Positions 22,246-33,840 of a stretch of DNA of 64,000 nt are shown one piece after another. The stretch is from Malania oleifera (lineage: Eukaryota > Streptophyta > Magnoliopsida > Santalales > Ximeniaceae). Below the pieces are notes generated by a model that was given only the letters and a program-made list of their open reading frames with translations, was not told where the DNA came from and made no database searches. The stretch covers positions 47,643,678-47,707,677 of the forward strand of contig NC_080425.1 in the NCBI RefSeq assembly GCF_029873635.1. The letters run 5' to 3'. A program made the position numbers and the translations under genes. The stretch's first letter is position 1. The number at the start of each line of letters is the position of its first letter.

Positions 22246-22843
22246 TGTTGGAGATGTGGCTCATATTTGAGTGGAACGCATGCAACGGGAAAGCATAGTG
22301 AAGCAATGAACAGGGGAGAAGTTTGTAGGAAGAAACCATCGACGGTTTTGTTGATGGCATATGACCGTTGATGATTGCCCTAAATCGGTCGATGGTTTGA
22401 ATTTAGTTTGTAGGATTAAGCACTCGGCTTTAAACCTTCGGCAGTTTAGCTGAAACCATCGACGGTTTCGTTCGACGCTGATCAAGGAATTCGAATCAGA
22501 GATCAGTAGATTAAGGATATTTGAAGGATTTTCCTCCGGGATTTGATATAGGAGTATTGTAGATAGTATCTAAGCCTCATGCACGCATAGGATTTGTATA
22601 TATACATTATTTTGTTATCCTAATTTAAGCTTGAACAGTCTGATAGTGAAAAATCAGTCGTTGCTTTCGTGGACGTAGGCATATTGTCGATCCACGTAAA
22701 TCTTGTGTCTTTGACTATTGTTGTTCATGTATTCTTTGTGTGATTGTGATTGCTTGTTCCGTATATTCATCATTGAGTGTTTTGCATCAATTGTTTCGGA
22801 TTAATCCAAGTGATGTGAGGTTTCCGCTGCGCATTCGGTATCA
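22246..22843 (+). mobile_element. Ty1/copia LTR with adjacent PBS
   Basis: Starts TGTTGGAGATGTGGC and ends CGCATTCGGTATCA, followed after 5 bp by TGGTATCAAAGTGCC (22849-22863), a variant of the initiator Met tRNA PBS. U3 carries AAACCATCGACGGTTT (22333, 22453) upstream of TATATATA (22597). No copia coding region follows: the internal part is deleted. Start is placed by TG and by analogy with other copia LTRs, so it may be off by a few bases. Confidence 0.7.
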
Positions 22844-22863
22844 ATGATTGGTATCAAAGTGCC

Positions 22864-23276
22864 AATTGTGCACAACACGATTGCATTATTAAATTTGTCA
22901 TTGAAATTAGACATGCTAGGAAGTATTTAACTCACGCAGGAAACAAAATTTAATATGCATGCATGAATAGAGGGAGCTGGGATTATACATCGCATGGTGA
23001 TGAATGACATGTCTAAAACAGAAGATCAAAGTGAAAGCAATCTTTAATTTCCGATAAAAATTATATTAACTAAGTGAACATCACTAAGAGATGATCCCTT
23101 CATTTTGCACAAGGAAAAATAACTTATTCAACAAAATCCCACTTACAAAATCAAACTAATATCACCATACGTAACACAGGAAACAAGCTGTTGACACTTA
23201 CATAATAACCACACACACGCTTTAAATAAATAGTTGTAGCTCTCAAATCAAACAAGCTTAATTAAGTATATAAACT
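22864..23276. other. Downstream flank of the host gene
   Basis: Includes the 3' untranslated region of the minus-strand gene (immediately left of 23277). Polyadenylation signals are not clear. Nothing else recognised. Confidence 0.4.
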
Positions 23277-23726
23277 TCAGGTGCACTTGAATCCAGAAGG
23301 GGTCTTCTTCCCACAGGCGTTGAGAAGCAAGCCCAGCGAGACAGGAACATTCAGGTTGATGCCCAAAATGTTTGCCTTAATGGCAGTGCAAAGGCAAACA
23401 GCTGCGTCAAGATCAGCAAGGCCCTTAAGGAGACTGCAGCATGGAGTTACGGATGGGTTGCCCACCACAGCATGGATCAACCCATTGAGCACATCAGCAC
23501 ACACACCCAGTTTTAGGGCATCATTAGGGCACTTGCCCGAACCCGATCCCGAACCAGAGCTTGGAGGCGGAGATGGCTTTGGCGTGGGCTTGTTTGGACT
23601 CGAAGGCGGAGATGGCTTTGGCATGGGCGTGTTCGGACCTGGGCAGGTGCCACAGCCGGAGACAAGGGCACAGAAGAGGATGTTGAGGATGACGAAGAGA
23701 GCAACTGAAGCAGAGCTCTTGGCCAT
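23277..23726 (-). CDS. Hybrid proline-rich protein, 14 kDa / pEARLI1-DC2.15-like (eight-cysteine motif)
   Basis: Intact, intronless 149-residue secreted cell-wall protein. Residues 1-24 form a signal peptide (hydrophobic [17 protein letters not shown]). Residues 25-65 are a short linker rich in Pro, Ser and Gly with repeated KPSPP/KPTPKP units, preceded by CGTC. Residues 66-148 are the eight-cysteine domain: C66, C76, C96-C97, C111-X-C113, C138, C148, spacing C-X9-C-X19-CC-X13-CXC-X24-C-X9-C. All eight are present and the [27 protein letters not shown] core is standard for the family, related to lipid-transfer proteins and linked to wall structure, cold and defence responses. The ATG chosen is the first after a TATA box at 23834 and gives the usual family length. 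It is the only host gene seen in 64 kb. The long overlapping plus-strand frame is a shadow. Confidence 0.95.
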   Translation of the reverse strand: MAKSSASVALFVILNILFCALVSGCGTCPGPNTPMPKPSPPSSPNKPTPKPSPPPSSGSGSGSGKCPNDALKLGVCADVLNGLIHAVVGNPSVTPCCSLLKGLADLDAAVCLCTAIKANILGINLNVPVSLGLLLNACGKKTPSGFKCT

Positions 23727-23833
23727 GTCTCAACTAACACAAATACGTACTAGCTAGTTGAAGAGAAGTGAGAATTGAAGCTATTGCTGTATTATTGGTG
23801 TGGGGATGGAGGGAATAAAGGTGAGGTGTAGGG

Positions 23834-23842
23834 TATTTATAG
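23834..23842 (-). promoter_or_regulatory. TATA box of the hybrid proline-rich protein gene
   Basis: The minus strand reads CCCTATAAATACCC, 108 bp upstream of the ATG, predicting a 5' untranslated region of roughly 75-80 nt. Confidence 0.8.
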
Positions 23843-25391
23843 GGTTTAAGGGGGAAGGGTGATCTATTCAATTAATGTAAACAGGAAATAACTAAGTATA
23901 ATACGGAATTAAAAATGGGAGGCAGCCATGTGAGACCTTGGGATTTACATAGCTGGCAAAACCAGGAGATCGTTACATAAACGTTTGGATGTTTTTGTGG
24001 TGGGGATCGGCAAATTTCCATGTTCCCTGCTGCATCTTTAACTTGTACGTATTAATGCAGCCAATATTGCAGCAGTGCACCCACAGATATGCGATGCATT
24101 GTCATCCATTCTTTGAGAGCTGAAAAGAAAAATTGTTGATTAAATTAAGTGGGTACGCAATCACAAAATGGGACTCGTAATTTCCTAATGATCTTTTATC
24201 GACTGCGGAGGATCAGTGGTAGTGAATGAATTAAAGGAGCCCATGAATCCCATTTCTGCTTGACTGGTGATGCATGGGGTGCGTCACATTGTGTGGACGC
24301 CTCTTCTGATAAATTACTAAATAAACTAGTTTTTGTCTTTGAGGAAAAACATAAAAACTTGATTTTTCTGTGAGTTTGATTAAATTTGGTCTAAGATATA
24401 CACAAGGCATGTCGGTAGACATGTCGGTGCGCTAGCCGTCTACTGAAATTTCTTTCATTAAAATGCTTATATTTTATTTATTATGTAAACTTAGTTATAA
24501 TAGTAAAATAATATAAAATTTTAGTTTAGTTAGTAATATTACTAACACAGCTTATTCATAATACTGAATTGATATTTTTATGTTCAAAAATTAATTTTTA
24601 ATATTTACTAAAATTACTATCACACTGTTTAAGGCTTTTTGAAGTACAATAATTATTGACTGTTGCATAATTAATAATATTATTAAAATTAAGAAGAACT
24701 AAATACAATTTTTTACGTGTTATAATTTATTATTGTCAATGAGAAGCCAATAATGATGAATTCTGTTAATAAGAAATTCTAATAAAAACATGAATTTTAT
24801 TATTAGGGGATCATACTTAATGAAAAATAATTATCATATATTTATAATATATTATTTTTAATAATAAATTAATCAAATAATCTTGAATTGTGTTATTTAG
24901 ACAATATTAACTAGCTAATACAATTAATTTAATTATTAATATTAATAAAATTAATAAATACAGTAAAAACTAAATTCATTTCATTTAATTAGGTAAAAAA
25001 ATATTTATGTTCAAAAATTGATAATGACTGGTCATCTTAACTTTAAAGTATTAATAAAACTATCAATTTAACTAATTGAGATGATATTAAAATAAATTAA
25101 GTCATATTTTATGTCACTATTTATCTTATAGGTTCTTGTCAATAATAAAATGAAGTTGAACTATTACTTCTTCTAAAGTTAATAATATTATGAATAGAAA
25201 TAAAAATAACATTTTATTTTGTTAATTACTATAAAATGTACTCTTTTAATTAGAAGATAATGACAAAGAGTAATGCTAATGATTATATTAATTAAAATAA
25301 TGAATTTAAGGAGATAATATTAGCATAAATAATTAATCATATATTATTTAATTTATAATTTATTATAATATATTTATTTTAATTATTTATT
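23843..25391. other. Intergenic DNA upstream of the host gene
   Basis: Promoter-distal region to about 24430, then nearly 1 kb of very AT-rich sequence (TTAATTAAT, TAATATTA runs) without terminal repeats or coding motifs. It may be a matrix-attachment-like or decayed repeat region; I see nothing definite. Confidence 0.5.
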
Positions 25392-27271
25392 GATGGGGAT
25401 CAGCATGCCTTATCCCTTTCTTCCACTGATGTTGTCACACGTGGACGGCCCCCGATGTCCACTCCTTTGCTGACATGGTAACACGTGGACAACCTCCAGA
25501 TGCCCACTTTAGTTCATAACTATTTTATAGGAACCCATGGGATTTAATTGATTTGTACTTGCTTGGATATTTTGGATTTGATATTTTGCTTGGAAATGCC
25601 ATTTCAAGACTAAGTAGGTATCAGAGCTAAGGTCGAGATAGGCAAACCCTCTAATTCCCAACATCTTCATTTTTTTTCTCCCACTGAATTGATGTGCACT
25701 TTTCTCTATCACAAACTTCCCATCTTCAAAAGAGTTAAACAAAAAAGTTGTGGAAATTTTTCTTAGCATTCTTTTGGTACCAAGATCACCCTATTAGGAG
25801 TTCTATAGCAAAAGTTATGTCTTAAATACCGAAGGGTGTTCGCAGGTGAAATTGCCCATCCATTAGTAGCTTGCAAATTTCAGAAGATTTTCCAGAGTGT
25901 CTCGATTAGAGTGCAACTAGGACACCATGAGGTGTGACAAGATCTCTTAAACACTGATGATTTCTAGAGTGCTTCGACTAGGAGTGTGACCGAGAGCCTT
26001 GGAGTGCGACTTAGTTGACTGTGCCACTATTCAAACACCAAAATAAGCGAGTTTAAGTTCAAGATCCATGTGGCCCCCACACGTTCTTGTGGGCCCCACA
26101 TGGATTGAGCTTCCTTTTTACTTTTATTTAATGTGTAATATTGCAAGACAATTTGCTTGAATGCATGTGTTTGCTCCTAAAAAGTTGTCCTTAGTAAGTT
26201 GTGTGTGTTAGTAATTTGTGTTGGAGTCTTTAATATGTCTAGTAAGTTGTCATCGTTAATTAGCATCTCTCCCACACTTGTGTGGGAAGTTCAAGTGTGT
26301 TTATTTCCTTGTCTCCCCCTCCCCCATATTAACTTATATATTTTCATCGTAAGACCTGGAAAAGCAGCTGATATTGATATTGAATTAAAAAAGGGATTTG
26401 CTTTGTGAAGCTTGTTAGCTTTGTCCGATCCATGTGATTGTGTAGTGAGAGGCTACATCATTCTCCCCAAAGATCAAGTAGTGAGAAACCACTATTCTAT
26501 CTAGCGACTCCATCTCCACATATCCCAGACTCATCACACGACCATCTCCATCATACACCCACACAACCATTTTATATGCATAGTAGTTCCACTTCCATCA
26601 TTACATTTCGAAGTTTGTTCCAAGGATTTTGTGGCAAGATTTGAGTTTGTGTGAATCATAACAAATCATCCAATGATTTCATTGGTAAGATTGATATTTT
26701 CATAAGCCTTTAGCTAGTTGTGAACTTTAGTTTGAAGCCCCATAGTCCCAATTGAAATAGTCTTTGAATTCCTACAATTTATCTATATTCTTGCATCTTA
26801 CTTAATCTTGTGTTGGATCATCTCCAGTCCTCCCAGATATTTTCCTTTGGCAAGGTTGTAATCTTCCTAAGCCATATTTGATTATAAACCATTACTTTAT
26901 CTTGTAAGCCTTTGCTTGAAAACCCTAAAATTTTATGTTTGTTAAACCCTTTGAATTTCGAAATTACAATATAATTACTTGCTAGTCTAAAATCAATTTT
27001 GGGAATATAATTGTGCTAACATAGAACTACATTTTTGAAAAATTGAAATAGAATCTTTTCCACATTTAACTTGTTTCCTTTGTGAAAGAACTCTAAGGAC
27101 TAACTTCAGAACAACACCATACACCCTTTCAAAAATCCTATAACATGTGAAATATAGCATGATATATGGTGTTTATGTTTGGATAATTGAATTCTTAATT
27201 TAAAGTATTTTGAGTGTATGTGCTTATGAGGGTTGAATCGTAGGACATAGGTTGACCAACCCCGTCCTACA
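25392..27271 (+). mobile_element. 5' LTR of a CRM-like Ty3/gypsy element
   Basis: The right end is firm: ...CCGTCCTACA at 27271, 6 bp before a PBS. The left end is tentative, placed at TGATGGGGATCAGC where AT-rich DNA stops. It contains a 44-bp duplication around ACACGTGGAC (25437, 25481) and a long hairpin (26064-26105). Confidence 0.6.
26064..26105. other. 42-bp inverted repeat in the LTR
   Basis: Arms of 18 bp (ATCCATGTGGCCCCCACA and its near complement TGTGGGCCCCACATGGAT) pair at 16 of 18 positions around a 6-bp loop. GC-rich in an AT-rich setting; it could form a stable stem in DNA or RNA. Confidence 0.8.
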
Positions 27272-27277
27272 TTATCT

Positions 27278-27289
27278 TGGTATCAGAGC
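27278..27289 (+). other. Primer-binding site (initiator Met tRNA type)
   Basis: TGGTATCAGAGC, perfect consensus, 6 bp after the LTR end. Confidence 0.9.
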
Positions 27290-27552
27290 CTAGGTTAGAC
27301 TAGGCTAAACCCTCAAAGTCCCTTTTCCATAGCAACCGTAGGATTTCAATTTCAAACTGAAACAGTTGACAGATTAGCCTTGTACAACTTGTGCAGATTT
27401 TGAGTTTTTCCTAGAACAACTCTCCTATATTTTGAATTTTAGATATTTGGAACTTATTTAGGTTAGGTTTACATCTGACCCTACTTTGTGTGACCAAACA
27501 CCATTCCAAAGAACTGCCCTAGTGATGTCTGAACCCTTCCCCAACCCCTAAG

Positions 27553-27830
27553 ATGCCAACTCAAGTTGGGAATCTTTATCCAGCTCGTAGGACTAATGTT
27601 GAGAGAGATGCCTCAATAGATAAGCTTCAAGATCAAGTCCATGACTTGAATCAAGAGCTAATTGAGACACTCCAAAGACTAGATAAGCTAGAAGTCCATA
27701 ACCCACCTCAAGACAATTTAGAGTCGCACATTGAGAGGGGTAGTGATGATGAGCAAACTAGAGAGTGCCTGAAATTGTACCTAGTGAGGGTGAGTTGTCA
27801 AGTGAGCCTGATGAGAGTGCCAGGTTGAGC
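27553..27830 (+). pseudogene. CRM-like gag remnant
   Basis: Begins about 260 bp after the PBS. Residues around 20-50 (RDASIDKLQDQVHDLNQELIETL) form a heptad-like coiled coil typical of the gag N-terminus of chromoviruses. The capsid and zinc knuckle are missing: the sequence passes directly to the acidic stretch preceding protease, so a large internal deletion is inferred. Confidence 0.6.
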
Positions 27831-28309
27831 TTGATGAGATGCATTATGATTAGTCCTAATGATAAAGAGGATTGGCATTGCACTTCTATTTTCCATACTT
27901 ACATCAAGTGTGGAAATAAAAGCTACAAAATGATCATAGATGCTGGAAGTTGTATGAATGTAATTTCAAAATCAGCTTATAAAAACTAAAATTGGAAGTT
28001 GAGCCCCACCCACAACCATATAAGGTAACTTGGGTTGATGCCACCAACATATCTATAAGCCATAGATGTCTAGTCCCCATTAAGATTGGTGATTATGAGG
28101 ACAAAATTTGGTGTGATGTCCTTCCCATGGACGTTGCCCATATTTTGTTAGGAAGATCGTGGTTGTATGATTCGAATGTCTCACATAATATACGGTCCAA
28201 CACTTATTCATTTAGGTGTAATGGAAAAAAAATTATTTTAAATCCATTAGAGTCGAAATGTGAGAAAGATAAGAAGGAAAAGAAAGAAACTAACGTGGTG
28301 AATCCTTGA
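27765..28309 (+). pseudogene. CRM-like aspartic protease
   Basis: Frame 27765-27989 reads EDWHCTSIFHTYIKCGNKSYKMIIDAGSCMNVIS; after a stop and frame change, 27992-28309 reads EVEPHPQPYKVTWVD, SHRCLVPIKIG, KIWCDVLPMDVAHILLGRSWLYD and NTYSF. The block order matches retropepsin of the CRM-type chromoviruses. The active-site triplet is D-A-G; the family usually has D-G-G or D-S-G, so the middle residue is altered. Confidence 0.75.
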
Positions 28310-28359
28310 ACGCCATAAGTAAAAAGCTATTTGAGAAGGGAAGTCAAGATACCTAGGTT

Positions 28360-28763
28360 GTGTCAGAGGTTGTTGCTAAGGAAACTGAAACACCCCTTTC
28401 TCAGAAAGAAACATCATTAAAAGTATCATCCATACCATATGATTTTAAGGATGTCATCTTTGAGCCACCTAGTGAGTCACCTACTATTAGAAAGAATCAA
28501 AATGTCAATAATCTTGTTCCTAGTTCATCTTTGCCTCATTTACCACATCATAGAGTGAACCTAAGATAAAATAAGGAGCTGAATAAACAACTGAATGAGC
28601 TGAAAGAACATGACCTTATTCGAGAGAGCATAAGTGACTGCCTTACTCTCCTTACTCCTAAGGAAGATGACACTTGGATTACATGCATCCATGATAAAGC
28701 AACTAACAAGATTGTCATCAAGAATAGGTTTCTTAAAACCATGTTTCCAATAGAGATGTACAA
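28360..28763 (+). pseudogene. Start of CRM-like reverse transcriptase
   Basis: Reads IPYDFKDVIFEPPSESP, SSSLPHLPHHRVN, a stop, then LNELKEHDLIRESISDCL, LLTPKEDDTWITCI and KATNKIVIKNRF, the N-terminal RT blocks. Substitutions replace conserved residues and no YF(D/I)DD box follows: the element is cut before 28836, where an Athila-type LTR begins. Confidence 0.75.
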
Positions 28764-28835
28764 CTCATAGGTTACTTCTTAAAAGCCTTGTGGAGTATCC
28801 TAGGCACCAAACTCAAATTTTCTAGTGCCTATCAC

Positions 28836-30328
28836 TGATCGATCCCTAAAATGCATGATTTTAGAACCTCATCTATCTTTGCTTATCCTTAATTTATTAT
28901 GTATTTACTCATTGTTATCATTGTTCGGAGCTATGCAAGGTTTGTTGGTTTTTTCAGGAAAAACAGGTTAAAACCAAGGAGTTAGGCATACGAGAAGCTA
29001 AAAAAGAATTTGGAGCCACAAAGTTCAAATCAGATGTTTAGCCAAGCTTCTAAAGCTTCAGATCATCAAAGGAAATGAAGGCTAGGCTCAACCAAGCGAC
29101 TAGCAACATAAGGGGTGACCAAGTCATCTGCAAATTCCAAGGTTCAGATTAAAGATGATTTGCTGCAAGGTTTGACCAAGTCTCCGACCAAGTGATTCTC
29201 AAGGGAGACCATGTCAAGATACTATAGCATACTAAAGCCAGAACTACTGAGAGTATCGACAAAATGTTCAACGAAAGAGACCATAAGGAGCGACTATGTT
29301 AAGTTCCTGAGATTTCCTAAAGCTTAAGATACTGCAAGTCTCGACCATCAACTCAACTAGAAAGACCATATAGAGTGACTTAGTCAAAGATGTTGAAAAT
29401 ACAAATCCCTGTTTCCCACGAGTCTCGACCAGGATAAGATTAAGGGAAGCATGGGAGTGACTTGGTATGCAGTGATGATCTTCTGTGCGAGATTTGCTGC
29501 AAAATTTATTAAACTGAAAATCAAACCTTGTAAACCCTAGAGCCTATAAATATTCACTAAAAATAGGAGCTTTGGATTCCTCTTTGGCCAATTTTGGGTT
29601 AGTGATAGACCTAAAACTCCATTGAGAACCAACACTATGATAATTTACTTGCTTTCATTTACATTGCTATTGTGGTTCTCTATTGTATTTCTAATCATTA
29701 ATGACAAACGAATCCATGTTCAATAAGAAACCATTTTTCCTGCTTTCATTTACATGCTTTCGATTTACATGTTTTGATTTACTGCTTTGATTACAATGAA
29801 GTCTTGCATGATAGGATGAGCAATACTACAGTCTCCACCAGATAGAAGTAGTTGGCTATGGATACCGCAGAGGTCCTCATGTAATCGTTGAGACAGGGTA
29901 TACTCCGATTCCCAACCATGCTCCGAACGGTTGGTGCACCTTTACCACCCTGTGCCCTCAAATGACCCTCTCCCGCTTGGTATGAGATTCTCAATTTAGT
30001 ACTTTTGCATATAGCTAGTTGAGCGTAGTCAGAGGCATGGCATCCTGAGTCTGATTCATATCTAAGCATCACATTGTAGGAGTAGGGTTAACTTAGATTT
30101 TATCTGCTTTCCAGTAATTGTTAGCACACTCATTACAAAATACCATCTTTTTCACTTTATTTTACACGAGGCAATAATAGACTATTTAAGAAAAGGTTTA
30201 TAGCTACACGGTTTAGTCCATGTGGATCGACACCCTACTTCCCCACTTTCTAGTAGACTTGGGATCAAGTTAGGTTTATAAATATTATTTTTGGTAGTTA
30301 AAGACCCCAAGCCTTGGCGAGCCTACCA
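28836..30328 (+). mobile_element. 5' LTR of an Athila-type element
   Basis: Starts TGATCGATCCCTAAAATGCATG and ends GGCGAGCCTACCA, 5 bp before the PBS, about 1.49 kb with TG...CA ends. The end block (CATGTGGATCGACACC, GGTTTATAAATATTATTTTTGG) is usual for this group. The start is inferred by resemblance and is less certain. Confidence 0.65.
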
Positions 30329-30333
30329 AATTT

Positions 30334-30351
30334 TGGCACCGTTACTGGGGA
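30334..30351 (+). other. Primer-binding site (Asp-tRNA type, diverged)
   Basis: TGGCACCGTTACTGGGGA, which differs from the Athila consensus at 30334 onward by three transitions only. Confidence 0.85.
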
Positions 30352-30455
30352 CTAGGGTACGATTGTTAGCCAATTTCTTATTTAGTATATTGTTGCTTTG
30401 TTTGTATATAGATATTTTTTCTTTTCTTGTTTATATATTGAAGTCTTGAATCTCT

Positions 30456-30958
30456 GTGCTTAAATTTTGTATGTTTGGTCCACGTTATTTGGACCCCGAG
30501 ATAGTTCCTATTAACCCCGAGATTAAGAAATCTCGTATGTCCCTTAGGAAACCAATCTCGAATCCTGAGTTTTCTAAGTCGTTCGAGCCAAAAAACATGG
30601 CCGAACAAAACCCACCAGTTTTTGCTGATCAAATCCCAAAACACCAAGCTCCCCACCTACCTATGGTGAGAGAGCAACCCCTTCTATCTCTTAGGGACTA
30701 CTTTGTACCTAATGCCCACCTTTCATGGGAATTTTATAGAAAATATGTACCAACATCTGAATGAATTCTTAGATATATGCTCCACCATCCGTATACCCAA
30801 TTTTAGTGATGACACTCTCCATGTTAGCCTCTTTCCATTATCTTTGAAGGATAAGGCCAAATATTGGCTGACATCCTTAGATTCGAACTCACTGGCCAAC
30901 TGGGCCACCATGCAGCATGAGTTCGTGAAAAAGTACTTCCCAATTGGGAAGACAAACT
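30456..30958 (+). pseudogene. Athila-type gag, interrupted by a copia insertion
   Basis: Reads LDPEIVPINPEIKKSR, LSLRDYFVPNAH, then in another frame (a stretch of capsid missing near 30720) HLNEFLDICSTIRIPNFSDDTLHVSLFPLSLKDKAKYWLTSL and WATMQHEFVKKYFPIGKTNF. This is the classical Athila capsid. At 30958 it stops abruptly where the copia LTR begins. The remainder of the element is not in the window. Confidence 0.85.
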
Positions 30959-31315
30959 TCAAGGGACTTGCAGAATAGCCCTAAGATCCAGTTGTAGTGC
31001 ATATGGATAACAAAAAAAATAATTTCATCATGCAATCCCTAATTACATTATTAGGATTATACTTGCGAGATCTATCTAGTTTGATCCCAAATCTCCAAGT
31101 AATAAAACGAGCTCTTAAAGACGACCAGGAATCTTCTATTGTACTCCTTGAACACGCCTTGCTCCTGAGAGAGTGGGCTCGTAAGCGGCTGCTAGGGTTT
31201 TTTCTCTCACAAAACCACCAACCTCTGTCAGAGTCCGCTCATCTTACCCTAGCTATTGAGTGGAGCGCGTATATATAGGCTACAGTAGGAACCTCCACGC
31301 AAATATGACTAGGAC
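30959..31315 (-). mobile_element. 3' LTR of host copia, part 1
   Basis: Matches 54756-55002 (AAGGGACTTG, GAATAGCCCTAAGATC, CATGCAATCCCTAATTAC, GAGAGAGTGGGCTC) and then 61658-61770. It ends with AGGAC, the target duplication of the Tekay element inserted at 31316. Confidence 0.9.
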
Positions 31316-32935
31316 TGTCATGCCCTGAACCCACAGATGGGTTTTAGGTGTGAATTTAGCAACCTAACCTATCTTTGTATCAATTTAAACATACATGATA
31401 CAACACATTAAGAGGGTTCAATTTCGTGGGGTAAACGGATGCCCTATATACATACACATAAACATTCATACTCATCAAAATACGCAGCAGAATAAAATCT
31501 TTCTATATATAAATAGTACCATACTAGAGTCTATACCATACCGAGATATACATTCCCATAGATACAATACAGACACCGGGTGTCTACAAAATCCAACTTG
31601 GCAACCCAGTTACAAAACTCATACCTATCAAAACTAACGGCTGCTAAACGACACCCCTCGCTTCCGAACGCTAGGATGCTAGTTTCGGCTACTCGAAGGG
31701 CTTGAAAACATTTGTATATACATTTGGGGTGAGAAACCTCTCAGTAAGGAAGAAAACAGGTTATATTAGTGTGTGGCATATTAGTATTATTTTACATACG
31801 TCATAACACTATACAATATGATACAGTTCGAAACATTTCCATACTGTTTCATACAATTCCAGTATTTTCACAAAACCATTCTAGTACATACGATACCTAA
31901 AACATACGGTCAGTGTCATCACACTAGTATGCAACTACACTGTGGTAACCGAAGTCTCACAACGATTACATTGCTCCATACGCAACTATGTTGCGACGAC
32001 CAAAGCCCTGTAGTGATTATATTGCTCCCTACGCAACTACGTTGCGACGACCGAAGCCTCACAGCGATTACATTGCTCCATACGGTGTAGAACACACCCA
32101 TCGGTGACCAACCGAAACATACTGGTTATATTTCACACCCCGGATATAGAACCAACCACTCTCGCCCACGGTAATTAACCGGTACATGGCGCAGCATACG
32201 GTAATTAGCTGCCACAGCTGTTTTGGCGTACGGTAATTAGCCGCCCCTAGTCGATTTCAGAAAACCTGGAATCATTTTAGAACTCACGTTCCTATACATT
32301 TCGGCGTACAATAATTAGCCGCCCCTAGCTGTTTTACAAAATACATAGAACAATTGCATACAACCATACATTCCACACTTATTTGGTTTATGGAAAATCA
32401 TATCATTTTTTTCAATTCAAATATACAATTTATGCAAATATGGAATACGGTCATCTCAATAATAAAATTTAAACATAACCAACCATTTTCCGAAAAAAAA
32501 GCAGAGATGATACCCGAAATCCCCAATTTTCTCAAAAAATTGTAACTCAAAAATCTCGTATTTTACTTGATAGATTTCCCTAAATACGTAGTCAAAACAT
32601 ACATACGATCGTAGCCTACAAGCTTACCGATCCTAATTTCGAAAATAAACTTATATAAACAGAATCTCCTTACCTTAACCTGAAATCCAACTACAAACTC
32701 TACGGTCTTCAAAACCACGAACCGAGACTCCAAAACCTATAAAACACAGTACAATACTTCCTTACAATCTCTACTACTACTCGTATTCTGAAATAGAAAC
32801 AAAAATCGAGCCTTACCTCGATTTTGAACCGAAACCTGAAAACACTCGAAAAGGGATTCCGAATCCTCGAAGAGAACTCAGCCCTGATCTATGTGGTTAC
32901 GTCGAATTAACAAATTAGGCGACGAACGGTGAATA

Positions 32936-32976
<41 letters not shown>

Positions 32977-33297
32977 GTGATTTCTTAACAATTAAGCAAC
33001 CAAGATATATTTTTATAACCCCTTGACTCGGCCCTCCTCATCGACGAGATGACATCCTCATCGACGAGGTCTGAAGAACATTCGTCGATGAGACGGTGGC
33101 CTGGTCAATGAGGTCGATATTTCTAAATTCCCGAGCCTCGCGGCTTCTCCTCATCAACGAGGCTCTGAATTTCATCGATGAGGGATAGAAGGGCCTTCAT
33201 TGACAAAATGCTGGCTTCGTCGAAGAAGCCTACTCTAGGACCCCTTTTTCCTTCTTTTATTTATTAAAATCCAAATCTCCTGGGTTGGGTTCTTACA
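31316..33297 (-). mobile_element. 3' LTR of the AGGAC Tekay element
   Basis: Contains a 51-bp minisatellite (31931-32085, three copies around GCAACTACGTTGCGACGACC), repeated CGGTAATTAGCCGCC blocks (32160-32320), a GA tract (32944-32975), a TATA box (minus TATAAAA, 33011-33017), and CCTC(A/G)TCGA(C/T)GAGG palindromes (33036-33092 and weaker to 33230). Confidence 0.95.
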
Positions 33298-33298
33298 A

Positions 33299-33310
33299 CC
33301 TCCCCTCCTT
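33299..33310 (-). other. Polypurine tract of the AGGAC Tekay element
   Basis: The minus strand reads AAGGAGGGGAGG immediately before the 3' LTR. Confidence 0.8.
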
Positions 33311-33588
33311 ACAAAAAATTGGTCCTCGAAATTTGCAATTTCTCATTACAAATTCAATTGTACTACTGAACACATACACACTAAGAAGAAACGGCGGACA
33401 TTTATACGTAGCTCCATTACGATACATATATACATACACTCCCTCACTTATGGCGGAGGAATACCGTGGTTACATACATACACAGTCTCGAGAGCTCACA
33501 ATACTATAGGACGCTCCCAAAGACTAACCACATACTACTATGATAACAGAGTACTACATACATACATACCAACCCTGTCATCTAACTA

Positions 33589-33840
33589 CTACTCAAACAA
33601 CTGCGGATACTTTTGGCATATTTCCATTTCCAATTTCCAAGAAGCTTCCTCAACTGCGTGATTCTGCCACAATACCTTTACTAACAGTATTTCCTTGGTA
33701 CGCAACTTCTGAACTTTCCAGTCCATAATCTGAATGGGTACTTCTTCATACGCCATAGTATCCCCAATCTCTACAGACTCGTAACTAATTATGTGCGACG
33801 AATCCAACACGTACCTCCTCAACATGGATACATGAAACAC
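33589..33840 (-). pseudogene. Chromodomain at the integrase C-terminus
   Basis: Reads FHVSMLRRYV...SYESVEIGDTMAYEEVPIQIMDWKVQKLR, then VKVLWQNHAVEEASWKLE and YPQLFE. The YEEVP-(I/V)QI-D-K...VLW-NH-EA(S/T)W-E pattern is the chromodomain of Tekay elements, which in this family directs insertion to marked heterochromatin. No stop within this stretch. Confidence 0.85.

Noticed and set aside
23281-23757. 158-codon plus-strand frame opposite the host gene
   Set aside because: Antisense shadow of the GC-rich proline-rich coding region; the minus strand encodes a complete known family.
24430-25390. Very AT-rich block as a possible replication origin or MITE
   Set aside because: No terminal inverted repeats, target duplication or consensus found; AT content alone is not evidence.
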